Notes: generated by a model not told the origin, from the letters alone. 64,000 bases of DNA from Thalassotalea atypica (GCF_030295975.1 NZ_AP027364.1:2108001-2172000); one strand, 5' to 3'. Shown: positions 1-10,019, counted from the stretch's first letter. Made by a program: numbers and translations.

Positions 1-1
1 T

Positions 2-241
2 ATTGATCAAGACAAATTAAAAGCTATAGAACTCGAACAGCGTCTTAAGAAAAAGCAGTCATTAATGAATCAATCGTTTTTTGCCATGCTGCTTTTTTGT
101 GGTGGTTTTTTATTCTTATTTTGGCAAAACGCCCAACCTGGTAGTTGGCAGTATATTACCTCAATTACGAGTACAGTCCTTGGCTTTATTATGTACCTTG
201 TAACTCGTGTTAGGCTTATCCTCATAAAGCGGAAAAAATAG
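2..241 (+). CDS. C-terminal part of a small membrane protein (cut by left edge)
   Basis: An open frame enters from the left edge and ends with TAG at 239-241. The visible 79 residues begin with a charged, helix-prone stretch (KLKAIELEQRLKKK). Two hydrophobic segments follow, around FFAMLLFCGGFLFLFW and TVLGFIMYLVTRVRLILI, and the end is basic (KRKK), which suggests a cytoplasmic tail. It stops 5 bases before the DUF1315 gene, so the two are probably co-transcribed. The family is not recognised; the frame and the membrane segments are seen directly. Confidence 0.6.
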   Translation: MDQDKLKAIELEQRLKKKQSLMNQSFFAMLLFCGGFLFLFWQNAQPGSWQYITSITSTVLGFIMYLVTRVRLILIKRKK

Positions 242-246
242 ACATT

Positions 247-522
247 ATGGATTTAATACAAGTAGTTGATAATTTAACTGAAGAGATGTATTTACGTTTT
301 AAAAGTGCAGTAGAAACAGGAAAGTGGCCTGAAGGAGCACCTGTTGAGCAAAGCCAACGTGAATCCGCAATGCAAATAGTAATGGCGTATCAAGCACGTC
401 GACTCGACATGGATGAAATTTTCTCGGTTGGCTCTAACGGTGAAATCGTTGACAAGACTAAATCTCAATTAAGAAGAGAGTTCAAAGAAAAAGACTCTAT
501 TGCTAGGTTTAAAGATTTATGA
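247..522 (+). CDS. DUF1315 family protein (YeaC-like)
   Basis: This 91-residue soluble protein has the conserved pattern of the DUF1315/YeaC family: an N-terminal MDLIQVVDNLTEEMYLRFKSAVETG-type helix, then KWPEG, then QRESAMQIVMAYQARR. Length matches the family (about 90 aa). The function of the family is unknown. The gene begins 5 bases after the preceding membrane protein, and its stop overlaps the start of the DUF349 gene by 4 bases (ATGA), so translational coupling is likely. In E. coli yeaC lies in the same broad chromosomal neighbourhood as sppA/ansA. Confidence 0.85.
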   Translation: MDLIQVVDNLTEEMYLRFKSAVETGKWPEGAPVEQSQRESAMQIVMAYQARRLDMDEIFSVGSNGEIVDKTKSQLRREFKEKDSIARFKDL

Positions 523-3332
523 TTTTTTCTAAATTATTCAATTCTAAAGCGCAGTGGCAACACAAAAACAGTAATATTCGTATTGCGGCTATCAAAGACG
601 AACTTCAATTATCAAATAGCCAGGATGTGCAAGTACTTAAGCGACTAGCATCCGAAGACGAAAATGATCTTGTTCGACGAAGTGCGTTAATCAAATTAAA
701 TGACTTTTCCGTTTGGCTAAAGGCATTTGAGCAAGAGAAAAATAGCAGCGTAAAGAATTTTGCATACGATAATTTGATCAATATCTTAGCCAGTGATTCT
801 TCTGATGTGTATTCAAAAGAAAATAAGCTCTCTTATATTGAGCAACATATTACCACTAGCATGGCTGAAAAAGTGTTAGAGAAGGCCAATTGTAGTACGA
901 TCATAATTGCGCTGATTGATAAAATTAACAAACCTCAGACATGGCCCAGCTTGTTTGTGAAGAAAACTGATCTTACTGTGCAGCAGTATATTTTAAGTCA
1001 AACATCTGACATCAATACACTAGAAAAATTACTTAAGAAAGCGGATGGTGACGCAGTTAAGTCGTTGATCAAAGAAAAACTTGCAATTATAGCACTGGAA
1101 AAAGAAAAGCCGGTTAAGTTGTTAAAAGATACGCAAATGGTGTTGTCTAAACTGTTAGCTTTAAAAGAACAAAATGATTACGAATTAGTGTTAGAAAAAA
1201 GAACCTTGTTAAATGATGAGTGGAATTGGTTAGTACAGGATTTTGCTTGTTTATCTCAATCAGATAAAGAACAAGCATTAATTAAATACAGCACCATCAA
1301 TGAACAATTAGATAAAGCCTTTGCTCACATAAAAGAGCAGTTTGAACAAGCCCAGATCGTTAGAAAGCTTGATGAGCAAAAAGAACAAACTATAAAGGAA
1401 TTTAGGGAAAAACTGTCTACTTATAACCAGTTAATTGCTAATGCGGTATTTGAAAACCAAGAGATTGATGAAATTGCTTTAAAAAATGAACTTGATGAAA
1501 TCCTGGTCGAAATAGAGCATTCAGCGCTCAATAACAAGGAAAAATCAAATTTTACTGAACAATTTAGTAAGCAATTACAAAAATTAGAACAAATTCCAGA
1601 GATAGCTGAGTCTGTTACAAAAGCGACACACCTTATTTCTAAAATTTCTCAACAGTTGCCTCCAGAAACGATGGAACAGTTTACTGAACGTTCAGCTTAT
1701 TTTAATGAGTGGCAAAAACAATGGCGAGCAGTTGAAGCGGTCATTAGTGGTGTGATTCCTCAATCTATCGCTGATGCTAAAGCTCAGATTGACAATCAAT
1801 GGCGAGAGGCATTGGCACCATTACAAAAAGAACAAAAACAATTGTTCAATCAGGCTCAAAAGAAAGTAGCAGAATTAAAACGGTTGATATCTACAGGTAA
1901 ATACAATGCTAGCTTTGGCGTTTTCAAACGACTTAAAAAAATATTTGAACAATTATCTAACCACCACCAGCACCGTTTACAACGTGACTATGATCAATTA
2001 AACGAAAAGCTTACCGAGCTAAGTGATTGGGAACATTACATCGCAACACCAAGAAAGCAGCAGCTGTTGGAAGAAGTGCAAAAATTAGCGGCACAACCAC
2101 TGGACAATCCTAACGAACAAGCGAATCAAGTTAAGCAATATCGAAAAATATGGAATTCGTTAGGTCATGCAGATGAAGACGTTGATCAAGCATTTAATGA
2201 TTCGTTCAATGATGCATTAGAAAAAGCATTTGCGCCTTGCAGATTATGGTATGCAGAGCAAGAAAAAACTCGTGAACAACACCTAGTGATCAGAAATCAG
2301 TTAGTGGAACAAGCAAAGTCATTAGGGAATGAATATAAACACGACAACATGGCAGTTAAACACGTAGAAGTTAGCCTCAATAAACTGCTGTTGGCATGGA
2401 AAGATGCTGGTGATGTTGATCGCACTATATATCAAAAACTGAACAAACAGTTTATTGATGCTATTAAGCCTGTTAAAACGTATATTTTTGATTATCATCA
2501 AGACAATGCACAACTAAAAGACAAACTCATTGAGCAAGTAAAAGCACAACATAATAATGAAGATATTTATGATGCCGTAAACCAAGTTAAGGTGTTGCAA
2601 TCTAAATGGAAATCGATTGGCTATGCTGGTGCAAAACTTGAGAACAAGCTTTGGAATGAGTTTCGAAAAGCCAACGATGTGATATTTGCTCAACGAGATG
2701 AAGAGAAATCGAAACATCAAAGTGATATAGATGCGCGAGTTGAAAAAGTATCAGCCGTGATAACAGCGTACGAGCAACGTATTCAAACAACAACGACCAA
2801 GACTGAATTACAAATGCTTGGTAACACGCTTAATGAGTTACGTGACCAGCAATTGCAAAAGAAACCCGTACTCAAGCAAATCATGGTGAAAATAGAAGCA
2901 CAGCAAAAACTACTAGATGACAAGATTAAAGCACTAAACGCTAACCTAGAAAAACAAAGTTGGTTAGATACCTTTGCGATACTTGAAAAATTAAGTAGTG
3001 GTAATTTGTCAATTGAACAGCTTGAAAATGTTGAAGAATTTATTGCTTTACCTCATGTTAAACAGAAGCGCTTAATCGATGCATTAACTAAAGAAAACGG
3101 CGGAGATCGCTTAGTAAAAACCATTGAACTTGAAGTCATGGCAGGGGTAGAGTCGCCAGCTAGTGATCAAGCAACGAGAATGCAAGTACAAGTGGAACTA
3201 ATGCAAGAGAAAATGACGTCTGGCCAATCAGTTGATTTAAACAAAGCGTTTGTTGACTGGATTGCCGTTGCGCATATTGGCGAAGATGATCAAGCTTATT
3301 TGGCACGCATTAAGCCGATTTTTATTAAATAA
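519..3332 (+). CDS. DUF349 repeat protein, 937 aa
   Basis: A very long, almost entirely alpha-helical, Gln/Lys/Glu-rich protein without signal peptide or membrane segment. Several repeats of the DUF349 type are visible from about residue 400 onward: each has a Trp-containing helix such as W-x(3)-G or KIWNSLGHADEDVDQAF, then F-x(3)-R/K. Examples are near residues 545-590, 620-660 and 700-740 (KWKSIGYAGAKLENKLWNEF). The N-terminal 100 residues resemble HEAT-like helices (LKRLASEDENDLVRRSALIKL). Proteins of this architecture are common in Alteromonadales and Shewanella; their function is not established. The start overlaps the DUF1315 stop by 4 bases, so the pair forms an operon. Confidence 0.85.
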   Translation: MIFSKLFNSKAQWQHKNSNIRIAAIKDELQLSNSQDVQVLKRLASEDENDLVRRSALIKLNDFSVWLKAFEQEKNSSVKNFAYDNLINILASDSSDVYSKENKLSYIEQHITTSMAEKVLEKANCSTIIIALIDKINKPQTWPSLFVKKTDLTVQQYILSQTSDINTLEKLLKKADGDAVKSLIKEKLAIIALEKEKPVKLLKDTQMVLSKLLALKEQNDYELVLEKRTLLNDEWNWLVQDFACLSQSDKEQALIKYSTINEQLDKAFAHIKEQFEQAQIVRKLDEQKEQTIKEFREKLSTYNQLIANAVFENQEIDEIALKNELDEILVEIEHSALNNKEKSNFTEQFSKQLQKLEQIPEIAESVTKATHLISKISQQLPPETMEQFTERSAYFNEWQKQWRAVEAVISGVIPQSIADAKAQIDNQWREALAPLQKEQKQLFNQAQKKVAELKRLISTGKYNASFGVFKRLKKIFEQLSNHHQHRLQRDYDQLNEKLTELSDWEHYIATPRKQQLLEEVQKLAAQPLDNPNEQANQVKQYRKIWNSLGHADEDVDQAFNDSFNDALEKAFAPCRLWYAEQEKTREQHLVIRNQLVEQAKSLGNEYKHDNMAVKHVEVSLNKLLLAWKDAGDVDRTIYQKLNKQFIDAIKPVKTYIFDYHQDNAQLKDKLIEQVKAQHNNEDIYDAVNQVKVLQSKWKSIGYAGAKLENKLWNEFRKANDVIFAQRDEEKSKHQSDIDARVEKVSAVITAYEQRIQTTTTKTELQMLGNTLNELRDQQLQKKPVLKQIMVKIEAQQKLLDDKIKALNANLEKQSWLDTFAILEKLSSGNLSIEQLENVEEFIALPHVKQKRLIDALTKENGGDRLVKTIELEVMAGVESPASDQATRMQVQVELMQEKMTSGQSVDLNKAFVDWIAVAHIGEDDQAYLARIKPIFIK

Positions 3333-3354
3333 CTATACGGCGATAATTAACAAA

Positions 3355-3388
3355 TAAAGCATGTGATTAGATGTAACCGCATGCTTTA
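3355..3388 (+). terminator. Hairpin after the DUF349 gene
   Basis: Arms TAAAGCATG (3355-3363) and CATGCTTTA (3380-3388) are perfectly complementary around a 16-nt loop. It sits about 20 bases downstream of the DUF349 stop. There is no strong T tract after it, so termination is plausible but not certain. Confidence 0.4.
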
Positions 3389-3482
3389 GTCAAAATACCT
3401 CAAGTTAACCATGAAACAACTTTCGTGTTGAGATCAGAAATTAAAGAGTGGAAAATCCAAAGTAGAGTATGAGTATGTTTTG

Positions 3483-3695
3483 ATGTTGCTCTACCTTGTG
3501 CTTTTAGCCTTTATTACATTATCAAGCTCTGCGGCTGAGCACAAAAGGAGAGTAGCGCAAGCCAACATAAAGAGACACGTCTATGGCTTGTAGAAGAAAA
3601 TGTCGATTTTCTCTCTCAATAAAACAAACCAATTTCAAAAGCAACAATTGCAAAGGTACACTATTGCAAATGCACCTAAATACTTAAATGCGTAA
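3483..3695 (+). pseudogene. Possible decayed small secreted protein
   Basis: An ATG at 3483 opens a frame with a convincing signal-peptide-like start (MLLYLVLLAFITLSSSAAE), followed by a basic stretch. The frame hits TAG at 3591-3593 and then continues open to TAA at 3693-3695. The stop falls after 36 codons and no family is recognised. The rest of the 3333-3940 stretch between the DUF349 gene and ansA has no supported gene and looks like decaying sequence. It could also be a chance frame; the signal-peptide look is the only support. Confidence 0.25.
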
Positions 3696-3940
3696 TTTTC
3701 TTGCTCTAAAAGCGATCAAGGAAAACTAGTCATCAAGGCGATTAACTTAATTTTGGATGAGTTAAGCCACTCTCAAGAATTCTTGTCGCTGTATAGTGAA
3801 TCTTGTCTCCATTAGACTTACTCGAGTTGAAAAGTGACTTAAATAAAAACGGCGCATATTAATCGTTAAGTCATAGATTTTGTTTTTTGTTATGTTAATA
3901 CATTCAAACAAATGAGAATAATGACAGGTGTTTTGGGCGT

Positions 3941-4957
3941 TTATCGAGTTAGTTCACCACGAAGACTTAACTCCATTTGCACCCGAATTTGTTCAGGAGT
4001 CAACTCTTTGCTTAACAAGTAATGTAGTTTGGTGAGAGTGGCTTCTAGCGTCATGTCATGGCCACTTACGACACCACAGCGACTTAAACTTGTGCCTGTA
4101 GCATAGCCTTCCATATTGACCTGGCCTTTAATACATTGACTGCAATTAATAATTACGATGCCTTCGGCTGTTGCATTTGTTAGTGTCTCTAATAACGCTT
4201 CATCTTGTGGTGCGTTTCCAACACCGTAGCTTCTTAATATTAGTGCTTTGACAGGTTGTTTAAGTACATTCTTTATCAACTCAACGCTAATGCCGGGGTA
4301 TAAGTGAACCACGCCAATAGGCTGGGGGATTATTGAAGACATTTTTATATCACTGGGCGATTGAGTGACATTTGGTGATATTTGTCCTTGAATCAACTTA
4401 ATGTTGATACCGGCTTCCAACAAAGGCTCCAAATTAGGTGAGTCGAAAGCGTTAAAGCCGTCTGCATAAGCTTTGATGCAACGATTTCCGCGATATAACT
4501 TGTTATTAAAGAACAGCCCAACTTCATTGATAGGGTAATTTGCGGCTATAAATAAAGAGTTAAGTACATTAACTTGTCCGTCAGAGCGGAGCTGACTGAA
4601 TGGAATTTGTGAGCCAGTTACTATGATGGGCTTTGCTAAGTTCTCAAACATAAAAGATAGCGCAGAACTTGTGTAAGCCATTGTATCTGTGCCATGAAGC
4701 ACAACAAAACCATCAAAAGCATCATAATTAGCTTTGATGTCATCGGCGATACGCTGCCAGTCATTTGGGGTCATATTGGAAGAATCAATTAATGGATGAT
4801 ATTCATTAATGATAAAGTCAGGCATTTCTTCACGGTGAAACTCAGGCATATTATTGATCGCCTCAGTTAAATGGCCTTTTGCAGGAACATATCCTTGCTG
4901 ACTTGTTTTCATTCCGATAGTACCGCCAGTGTAGGCGACATAAATGCGTTTTTTCAT
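3941..4957 (-). CDS. ansA: Type I (cytoplasmic) L-asparaginase
   Basis: Hydrolyses L-asparagine to aspartate and ammonia in the cytoplasm. The 338-residue length equals the AnsA family. Both catalytic signatures are present: the N-terminal threonine motif AYTGGTIGM (about residues 8-16) and the second motif HGTDTMAYTSSALSFM (about 90-105). There is no signal peptide, which separates it from the periplasmic type II enzyme. It lies downstream of sppA on the same strand with a 60-bp gap holding a hairpin; the sppA-ansA order is conserved with E. coli. A second, unrelated asparaginase-type enzyme is encoded at 54.1-55.1 kb. Confidence 0.95.
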   Translation of the reverse strand: MKKRIYVAYTGGTIGMKTSQQGYVPAKGHLTEAINNMPEFHREEMPDFIINEYHPLIDSSNMTPNDWQRIADDIKANYDAFDGFVVLHGTDTMAYTSSALSFMFENLAKPIIVTGSQIPFSQLRSDGQVNVLNSLFIAANYPINEVGLFFNNKLYRGNRCIKAYADGFNAFDSPNLEPLLEAGINIKLIQGQISPNVTQSPSDIKMSSIIPQPIGVVHLYPGISVELIKNVLKQPVKALILRSYGVGNAPQDEALLETLTNATAEGIVIINCSQCIKGQVNMEGYATGTSLSRCGVVSGHDMTLEATLTKLHYLLSKELTPEQIRVQMELSLRGELTR

Positions 4958-4990
4958 TGTTGAACCAGTTTGTAATTAATCAATAAGGGT

Positions 4991-5010
4991 TGCCCCGAAT
5001 AATCGGGGCA
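4991..5010 (-). terminator. Hairpin between sppA and ansA
   Basis: TGCCCCGA and TCGGGGCA form a perfect 8-bp GC-rich stem with a 4-nt loop in the 60-bp gap between the sppA stop and the ansA start. No clean T tract follows on the minus strand, so partial termination, transcript processing or mRNA stabilisation inside an sppA-ansA operon are all possible. Confidence 0.4.
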
Positions 5011-5017
5011 TTAAGGA

Positions 5018-6853
5018 TTAAAACGTGCCACATGTCAAACAAAATGAATAGATTCCTTGAGGATCGTTAAATCGATCAAGTCGTTTGATTTCATTCGACA
5101 GGTTTTTCAACAGCTTTGTCGCAGGACCGGTGTTGTTTTCTATTACTGGAGTTAAATATGATGCGCTACCACCTAATAAGCTCTGTAATAATTTATCTTG
5201 CGCACTTTGCTCTTGTTCAATGATTTCTGTTTCAAAATCATCTAATTCAGCCAAGCTTGCTGCAGCTAACACTGCATCATTTAAATTCCCTAGTTCATCA
5301 ACCAAGCCCAGTTCTTTGGCTTTCATACCTGACCATACTCGGCCCTGAGCAATAGCATCAACTTCTTCAAGGCTCATGTTTCTGTGCTCTGAAACTAAAG
5401 AAATAAAATCTTGATAGCCACGATTGATGCTAGTCTGGAATAATTCAGACATACCATCTGTCATTGGGCGGGTGATACCAAACCCAGCAAGTTCAGTTGT
5501 GCCTACACCGTCAGTATAGATGCCCAATTTACTAAGCGAGTTTTCAAAGGTCATCATCATGCCAAAAATACCAATTGAGCCAGTAATTGTTGTAGGTGAT
5601 GCGTAAATTTTATCTGCAGATGTAGAAATCCAGTATCCGCCTGATGCTGCGACATTGCCCATTGAAGCAATAACAGGTTTTCCAGCAGCCTTTAATAAAT
5701 CAACTTCTTGTCTAATGATCTCTGAGGCATAAGCGCTACCGCCAGGGCTATCTACTCTTAAAACGACTGCTTTTACATTATCGGCATATCGAGCTTCTCT
5801 TAATAGTCTTGCGGTACTATCACCACCGATTAACCCCGGTGCTTTATTACCATCTAGAATTTCGCCTTGCGCAACAATGATACCCACTTTGTCTTTTGAA
5901 GAGCTAAATGGTGATTCAGTTGTTAGTGAGGTAAGGTATTCCTTAAATCCGATTTGCTTAAAACTGTCGCCGTGGTCGTTTTTACCGACTATGTCGATAA
6001 TGTCGTTTCGCATCTCTTCGCGAGTTTTGAGTGCATCTACCCAGTGATTATTTAGAGCGTATTCTGCAAAACTGCCTTTTGATGCTTTAAACTTAGTCAA
6101 TAGTGCATCGGTTGTTTCATCAAAGTCGTTGAGTTTAATGTTTCGTTGTTCGGCGACGTCTTGTTTGTATTGTGCCCATAAATCATTTAACCACAGCTTA
6201 TTTGCTTCTTTGGCCTCATCTGACATATCGTCTCTGATATAAGGTTCAACCGCAGACTTAAACGTGCCGACACGGAATATGTGTTGTGATATTGCGAGTT
6301 TTTCTAACGCGGATTTGAAGTAAAGTTGATAACGGCCAAAGCCATCTAGTAACAAATAGCCCTTTTTATTAAGCCAGATGTCGTCGGCATAACTTGCTAA
6401 ATAATATTGCGTTTGAGAATAAAAATCCCCTAGCGCGATAATTTGCTTTCCTGAAGATTTAAAGTCAGATAGCGCGCTGCCAATCTCTTGAAGTTTACTC
6501 AGTCCAGTACGATCTAAATTTTGAAGATGAAGTACAAGTAGAGAAATGCGGTCATCGCTTTTTGCAGTCTCAATGACGTCTAATATGTTACTGAGTAATA
6601 TTTCAGGGTTTTCTTCTTTCCGGCCTAACGCTTCAGCCATAAAAGCGTCCATCGGATCCACGTACTGCTTTTGTTCGACTATATCGCCATACAGGTTAAG
6701 TACTAAGGCAGTGTTTTGAGGAACAATAACCTCTTCTTTCCCTGAGCTAATTAAGACAACGAATAGGATCAAAAATGTGAAGAAAATTAAATTCAACACA
6801 ATTTTTTTGAAGGTATTAAATATGTGCCATATACCGGCGAAAAGTTTTTTCAT
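5018..6853 (-). CDS. sppA: Signal peptide peptidase SppA, 67 kDa type (protease IV)
   Basis: Membrane-anchored serine protease that degrades cleaved signal peptides in the inner membrane. The 611-residue length fits the long, duplicated SppA type of E. coli. One N-terminal transmembrane anchor is visible (about residues 17-37). The Ser-Lys dyad is intact: Lys of GTFKSAVEPY (about residue 199) in the N-terminal half, and Ser of AASGGYWIS (about residue 404) in the C-terminal half. The companion motif VDSPGGSAYASE precedes it. The protein ends with a Cys-x2-Cys tail (FCLTCGTF). It is transcribed toward ansA, as in E. coli. Confidence 0.95.
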   Translation of the reverse strand: MKKLFAGIWHIFNTFKKIVLNLIFFTFLILFVVLISSGKEEVIVPQNTALVLNLYGDIVEQKQYVDPMDAFMAEALGRKEENPEILLSNILDVIETAKSDDRISLLVLHLQNLDRTGLSKLQEIGSALSDFKSSGKQIIALGDFYSQTQYYLASYADDIWLNKKGYLLLDGFGRYQLYFKSALEKLAISQHIFRVGTFKSAVEPYIRDDMSDEAKEANKLWLNDLWAQYKQDVAEQRNIKLNDFDETTDALLTKFKASKGSFAEYALNNHWVDALKTREEMRNDIIDIVGKNDHGDSFKQIGFKEYLTSLTTESPFSSSKDKVGIIVAQGEILDGNKAPGLIGGDSTARLLREARYADNVKAVVLRVDSPGGSAYASEIIRQEVDLLKAAGKPVIASMGNVAASGGYWISTSADKIYASPTTITGSIGIFGMMMTFENSLSKLGIYTDGVGTTELAGFGITRPMTDGMSELFQTSINRGYQDFISLVSEHRNMSLEEVDAIAQGRVWSGMKAKELGLVDELGNLNDAVLAAASLAELDDFETEIIEQEQSAQDKLLQSLLGGSASYLTPVIENNTGPATKLLKNLSNEIKRLDRFNDPQGIYSFCLTCGTF

Positions 6854-7037
6854 TTAGTTTGGCTCTTAGTCTTGAGTCTGTGGATGTACCACGTATTTAC
6901 ATGATCATACTATGCTACTGAAACTTTCACTATCGACCTAGCTTATTTTGTAAATAGTTGTAGCTGGTTGCATAGGTTTGAAATAAATTCTACATTAACA
7001 GGGTCTTATCCTTCAAATATTGAAACACGGCAACACT

Positions 7038-7730
7038 ATGGCTTTAGTAAAACTTTATCAAAACTTAATTGACAAATTACACTATTTAGACGGCGTTCCT
7101 GCATTACTGATACGCATATATTTAGCGCCTATTTTCGTGATGGCTGGTTATAGCAAACTTCAGCTAGGAAATCCTGATGTCACTGGCATTGCTAGTCTCA
7201 TGGCAGATCCTAATGTCGTCAGTTGGTTTGGAAATGCAGATTGGGGGCTTGGTTTACCATTTCCTTCGTTGCTGGCTAATCTAGCAGCATGGACAGAGTT
7301 TCTTGGTGGTTGGATGTTACTATTTGGTGTATTGACACGCCTTGTTTCGATCCCGTTAATGTTTACCATGTTTATCGCAGCGACCAGTGTTCATGCCGAT
7401 AATGGTTGGTTTGCTATTACACCAACTAACCCCGACACGAGCCCAGCTAAAATGGTGTCTTGGTTAGGATTTGATAGTGCAGAGCAGAGCCTTCTGAATA
7501 GTACAGACACTGGCGAACGCCTTAACCGAATGCGCAGTATATTGGAAGACAATGGCAATACAGAGTGGCTATATGAAAAAGGCAGTATCGTTGTTCTTAA
7601 CAACGGTGTTGAATTTGCAGTAACTTATTTTATCATGTTGCTGGCGCTATTCTTTATTGGTGCTGGACGTTTCACGAGTATTGATTACTACTCCGCGCAA
7701 AGGCTTTTCAAAGAGCCATCTAAGTTTTAA
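7038..7730 (+). CDS. DoxX family membrane protein
   Basis: About 230 residues with four predicted membrane segments, and the DoxX-type start: ALLIRIYLAPIFVMAGYSKL, then GLGLPFPSLLANLAAWTEFLGGWMLLFGVLTRL. DoxX-like proteins are often tied to redox or quinone chemistry, but the function of this subgroup is unknown. I chose ATG 7038 (MALVKLYQN) over the upstream TTG at 7020; no strong ribosome site separates them. The central 60-residue soluble insert (WFAITPTNPDTSP and beyond) is larger than in short DoxX proteins. It lies between sppA (divergent) and a ydjA-like gene, positions that are adjacent in E. coli, so it looks inserted. Confidence 0.85.
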   Translation: MALVKLYQNLIDKLHYLDGVPALLIRIYLAPIFVMAGYSKLQLGNPDVTGIASLMADPNVVSWFGNADWGLGLPFPSLLANLAAWTEFLGGWMLLFGVLTRLVSIPLMFTMFIAATSVHADNGWFAITPTNPDTSPAKMVSWLGFDSAEQSLLNSTDTGERLNRMRSILEDNGNTEWLYEKGSIVVLNNGVEFAVTYFIMLLALFFIGAGRFTSIDYYSAQRLFKEPSKF

Positions 7731-7738
7731 ATTTATAA

Positions 7739-7764
7739 AGCCCGCATAACTTGCGGGTTTTTAT
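7739..7764 (+). terminator. Rho-independent terminator after doxX-like gene
   Basis: CCCGCA (7741-7746) pairs with TGCGGG (7752-7757) around a 5-nt loop and is followed directly by TTTTTATT. It starts about 10 bases after the DoxX stop. Confidence 0.85.
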
Positions 7765-7818
7765 TCTCTGTAAAACAGTTACACTGTCACTAATTTAATT
7801 AAGAATAATAATAAATTT

Positions 7819-8382
7819 ATGTTTGAATTACTTTCAGCCCAAGAACTTTTGTTACACCGTTTATCTAACCCAACATTAATAGCGCCTGCGCCTAATGACG
7901 AAATAATTGCGACCATTTTCGCCAGTGCAATGGCAGTTCCAGATCATGGCGCATTATCTCCGTTTCATTTCACCTTGATCAAAGGTGAAGCAAGTTTAGC
8001 TAAATTAAGTGATGTATTTGTTAAAGCCGTTAAAGCAGAAAATGGTGATGACGTTAAGGTAATGAAGGCGGCTAAAATGCCATACAGAGCTCCTTTGATC
8101 ATTGCCGTTTCAACACAATATAAAGATCACCCCAAAGTACCAAAACAAGAACAACTGATTGCGGCAGGTTGTGCAGCACATGCAATGCAAATGTCGGCTT
8201 ATTCTCTTGGCTTTGGTGCGATGTGGCGCACTGGAGATATGGCGTATAGTGACATCGTTAAAGCGGGATTAGGTATCGAATGCAGTGAAGATATTGTTGG
8301 TTTTTTATATATTGGTACAGTGGAGAAGCAACTTCCCCCTAAACAAAGAAAGCCAGCAGAAGGGCATATAACAATTCTATAA
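7819..8382 (+). CDS. YdjA-like minimal nitroreductase
   Basis: FMN-dependent oxidoreductase of the small nitroreductase class, 187 aa against about 183 in E. coli YdjA. Family hallmarks are present: LLLHRLSNPTLIAPAP at the N terminus (FMN phosphate site), the substrate-side motif AMAVPDHGALSPFHF, MPYRAPLIIAVS, EQLIAAGCAAHAMQMSAYSLGFGAMWRTG, and the terminal VGFLYIGTV. The physiological substrate is unknown. Location near sppA matches E. coli synteny, where ydjA is next to sppA. Confidence 0.88.
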   Translation: MFELLSAQELLLHRLSNPTLIAPAPNDEIIATIFASAMAVPDHGALSPFHFTLIKGEASLAKLSDVFVKAVKAENGDDVKVMKAAKMPYRAPLIIAVSTQYKDHPKVPKQEQLIAAGCAAHAMQMSAYSLGFGAMWRTGDMAYSDIVKAGLGIECSEDIVGFLYIGTVEKQLPPKQRKPAEGHITIL

Positions 8383-8424
8383 AAAATGAGCTAATGTACG
8401 TACTTTGTTAAGTATTTACTTTCC

Positions 8425-8456
8425 AATAAAAAAGCCCTCAGAAGAGGGCTTTTTAT
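8425..8456. terminator. Bidirectional terminator between ydjA-like gene and asnS
   Basis: AAGCCCTC (8431-8438) and GAGGGCTT (8443-8450) form a perfect 8-bp stem with a 4-nt loop. It is flanked by A-rich sequence on the left and TTTATTT on the right, so it can terminate both convergent genes. Confidence 0.88.
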
Positions 8457-8473
8457 TTATTTGTGAATGCTAT

Positions 8474-9874
8474 CTAGAATGCCGCATTATTTGGAGTTCT
8501 AGGGAACGGGATCACGTCTCTTACGTTTGCAACGCCTGTTGCATAGGCAATTAAACGTTCAAAACCTAACCCGAAACCAGCATGAGGCACGGTACCGTAG
8601 CGACGTAAATCGCGGTACCAGCTGTAATCTTCTTGTGCCAAGCCCATTTCTTCTAGGCGTTGATCAAGTACATCTAAACGTTCTTCACGTTGAGCACCAC
8701 CAATAATCTCACCGATGCCTGGTGCTAAAATATCCATAGCGGCAACAGTTTTACCGTCGTCATTCAAGCGCATATAGAATGCTTTGATATCTTTAGGGTA
8801 GTTTTGGAGGACAATAGGACCTCCCACATGTTCTTCTGCAAGGTAGCGCTCATGTTCAGAGTTTAAATCTACGCCCCAAGAGACAGGATTTTCAAACTTT
8901 TTACCACAGTTTTCTAGGATTTCAATGGCGTCAGTGTAATCCATACGAACAAATTCTGAATTAATCACAGCGTTTAAACGATCTAATACCGTTTTATCAA
9001 CACGTTGTTGGAAAAACGCCATGTCATCAGCACGCTCTTCAAGTAATGCCTTTAATACATATTTAAGCATATCTTCCGCTAAATCAGCAGCATCTGATAA
9101 GTTGGCAAACGCGATTTCTGGCTCTACCATCCAAAACTCGGCCAAGTGGCGGCTGGTATTTGAGTTTTCAGCTCTAAATGTTGGACCAAAGGTATATACT
9201 TTAGACAAGGCGTTACAGTACGTCTCAACGTTTAATTGACCAGAAACTGTTAGGAACGTTTCCTTCCCAAAGAAGTCTTGGTTGTAATCTACCGCGCCTT
9301 TATCGTCACGCGGTAAATTTTCCATGTCTAACGTACTTACGCGAAACATTTCACCGGCACCTTCAGTATCACTACCCGTGATTAAAGGCGTTGCAATCCA
9401 GAAGTAACCTTTTTCATGGAAGAAGCGGTGAATAGCTTGTGCTAAAGTGTTTCTTACACGTGTTACCGCGCCACCTAAGTTGGTGCGCGCACGCAAATGA
9501 GCTTGCTCACGTAAAAACTCGATGCTGTGACGTTTTGCTGCCATAGGGTAAGTGTCAGGATCTTCTACAAAACCTAATACTTCCACTTCAGTGGCTTGAA
9601 TTTCAAATGACTGACCTTTGCCTGGAGACTCTACAAGATTACCAGTAACTTTTACTGAGCTACCTGTAGTTAGCTTTAATACATCAGTTTGATAATTATT
9701 AAGATCATTAGGAACAATTGCTTGAATTGCGTCAAAGCAAGAGCCATCGTGAATGGCTAAAAATGAAATACCGGCTTTAGAATCACGACGTGTGCGGATC
9801 CAACCGTGTACGGTTATTTGTTCTTCAACCGGATACTTACCGGCTAGTACATCAGTAATCGATATGACTGACAT
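8474..9874 (-). CDS. asnS: Asparaginyl-tRNA synthetase
   Basis: Class II aminoacyl-tRNA synthetase that charges tRNA-Asn in the cytoplasm. The 466-residue length is identical to E. coli AsnS. It has the N-terminal OB-fold anticodon-binding domain ([20 protein letters not shown]), the motif 2 region ([25 protein letters not shown]) and motif 3 ([15 protein letters not shown]). [21 protein letters not shown] is the class II core, and Asn rather than Asp specificity is inferred from overall similarity. It is a single gene, closed by a terminator shared with the convergent nitroreductase gene. Confidence 0.97.
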   Translation of the reverse strand: MSVISITDVLAGKYPVEEQITVHGWIRTRRDSKAGISFLAIHDGSCFDAIQAIVPNDLNNYQTDVLKLTTGSSVKVTGNLVESPGKGQSFEIQATEVEVLGFVEDPDTYPMAAKRHSIEFLREQAHLRARTNLGGAVTRVRNTLAQAIHRFFHEKGYFWIATPLITGSDTEGAGEMFRVSTLDMENLPRDDKGAVDYNQDFFGKETFLTVSGQLNVETYCNALSKVYTFGPTFRAENSNTSRHLAEFWMVEPEIAFANLSDAADLAEDMLKYVLKALLEERADDMAFFQQRVDKTVLDRLNAVINSEFVRMDYTDAIEILENCGKKFENPVSWGVDLNSEHERYLAEEHVGGPIVLQNYPKDIKAFYMRLNDDGKTVAAMDILAPGIGEIIGGAQREERLDVLDQRLEEMGLAQEDYSWYRDLRRYGTVPHAGFGLGFERLIAYATGVANVRDVIPFPRTPNNAAF

Positions 9875-10019
9875 TTATCGACCTCGTTTATTTATCAAAT
9901 TTACTTAAATTAAGGGCGTAATATGTTAACGTCACAATTGCTTTTAACAAGTAAAAACTTGCTAAAAATGCGGTTTTTAACGAAAAAAATTAAAATAATG
10001 GTAAAAAGGGTCATTTAAC

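Noticed and set aside
5085-5348. 87-aa open frame on the plus strand inside sppA
   Set aside because: It lies antisense to a conserved part of SppA and has no family features or ribosome site; a shadow frame.
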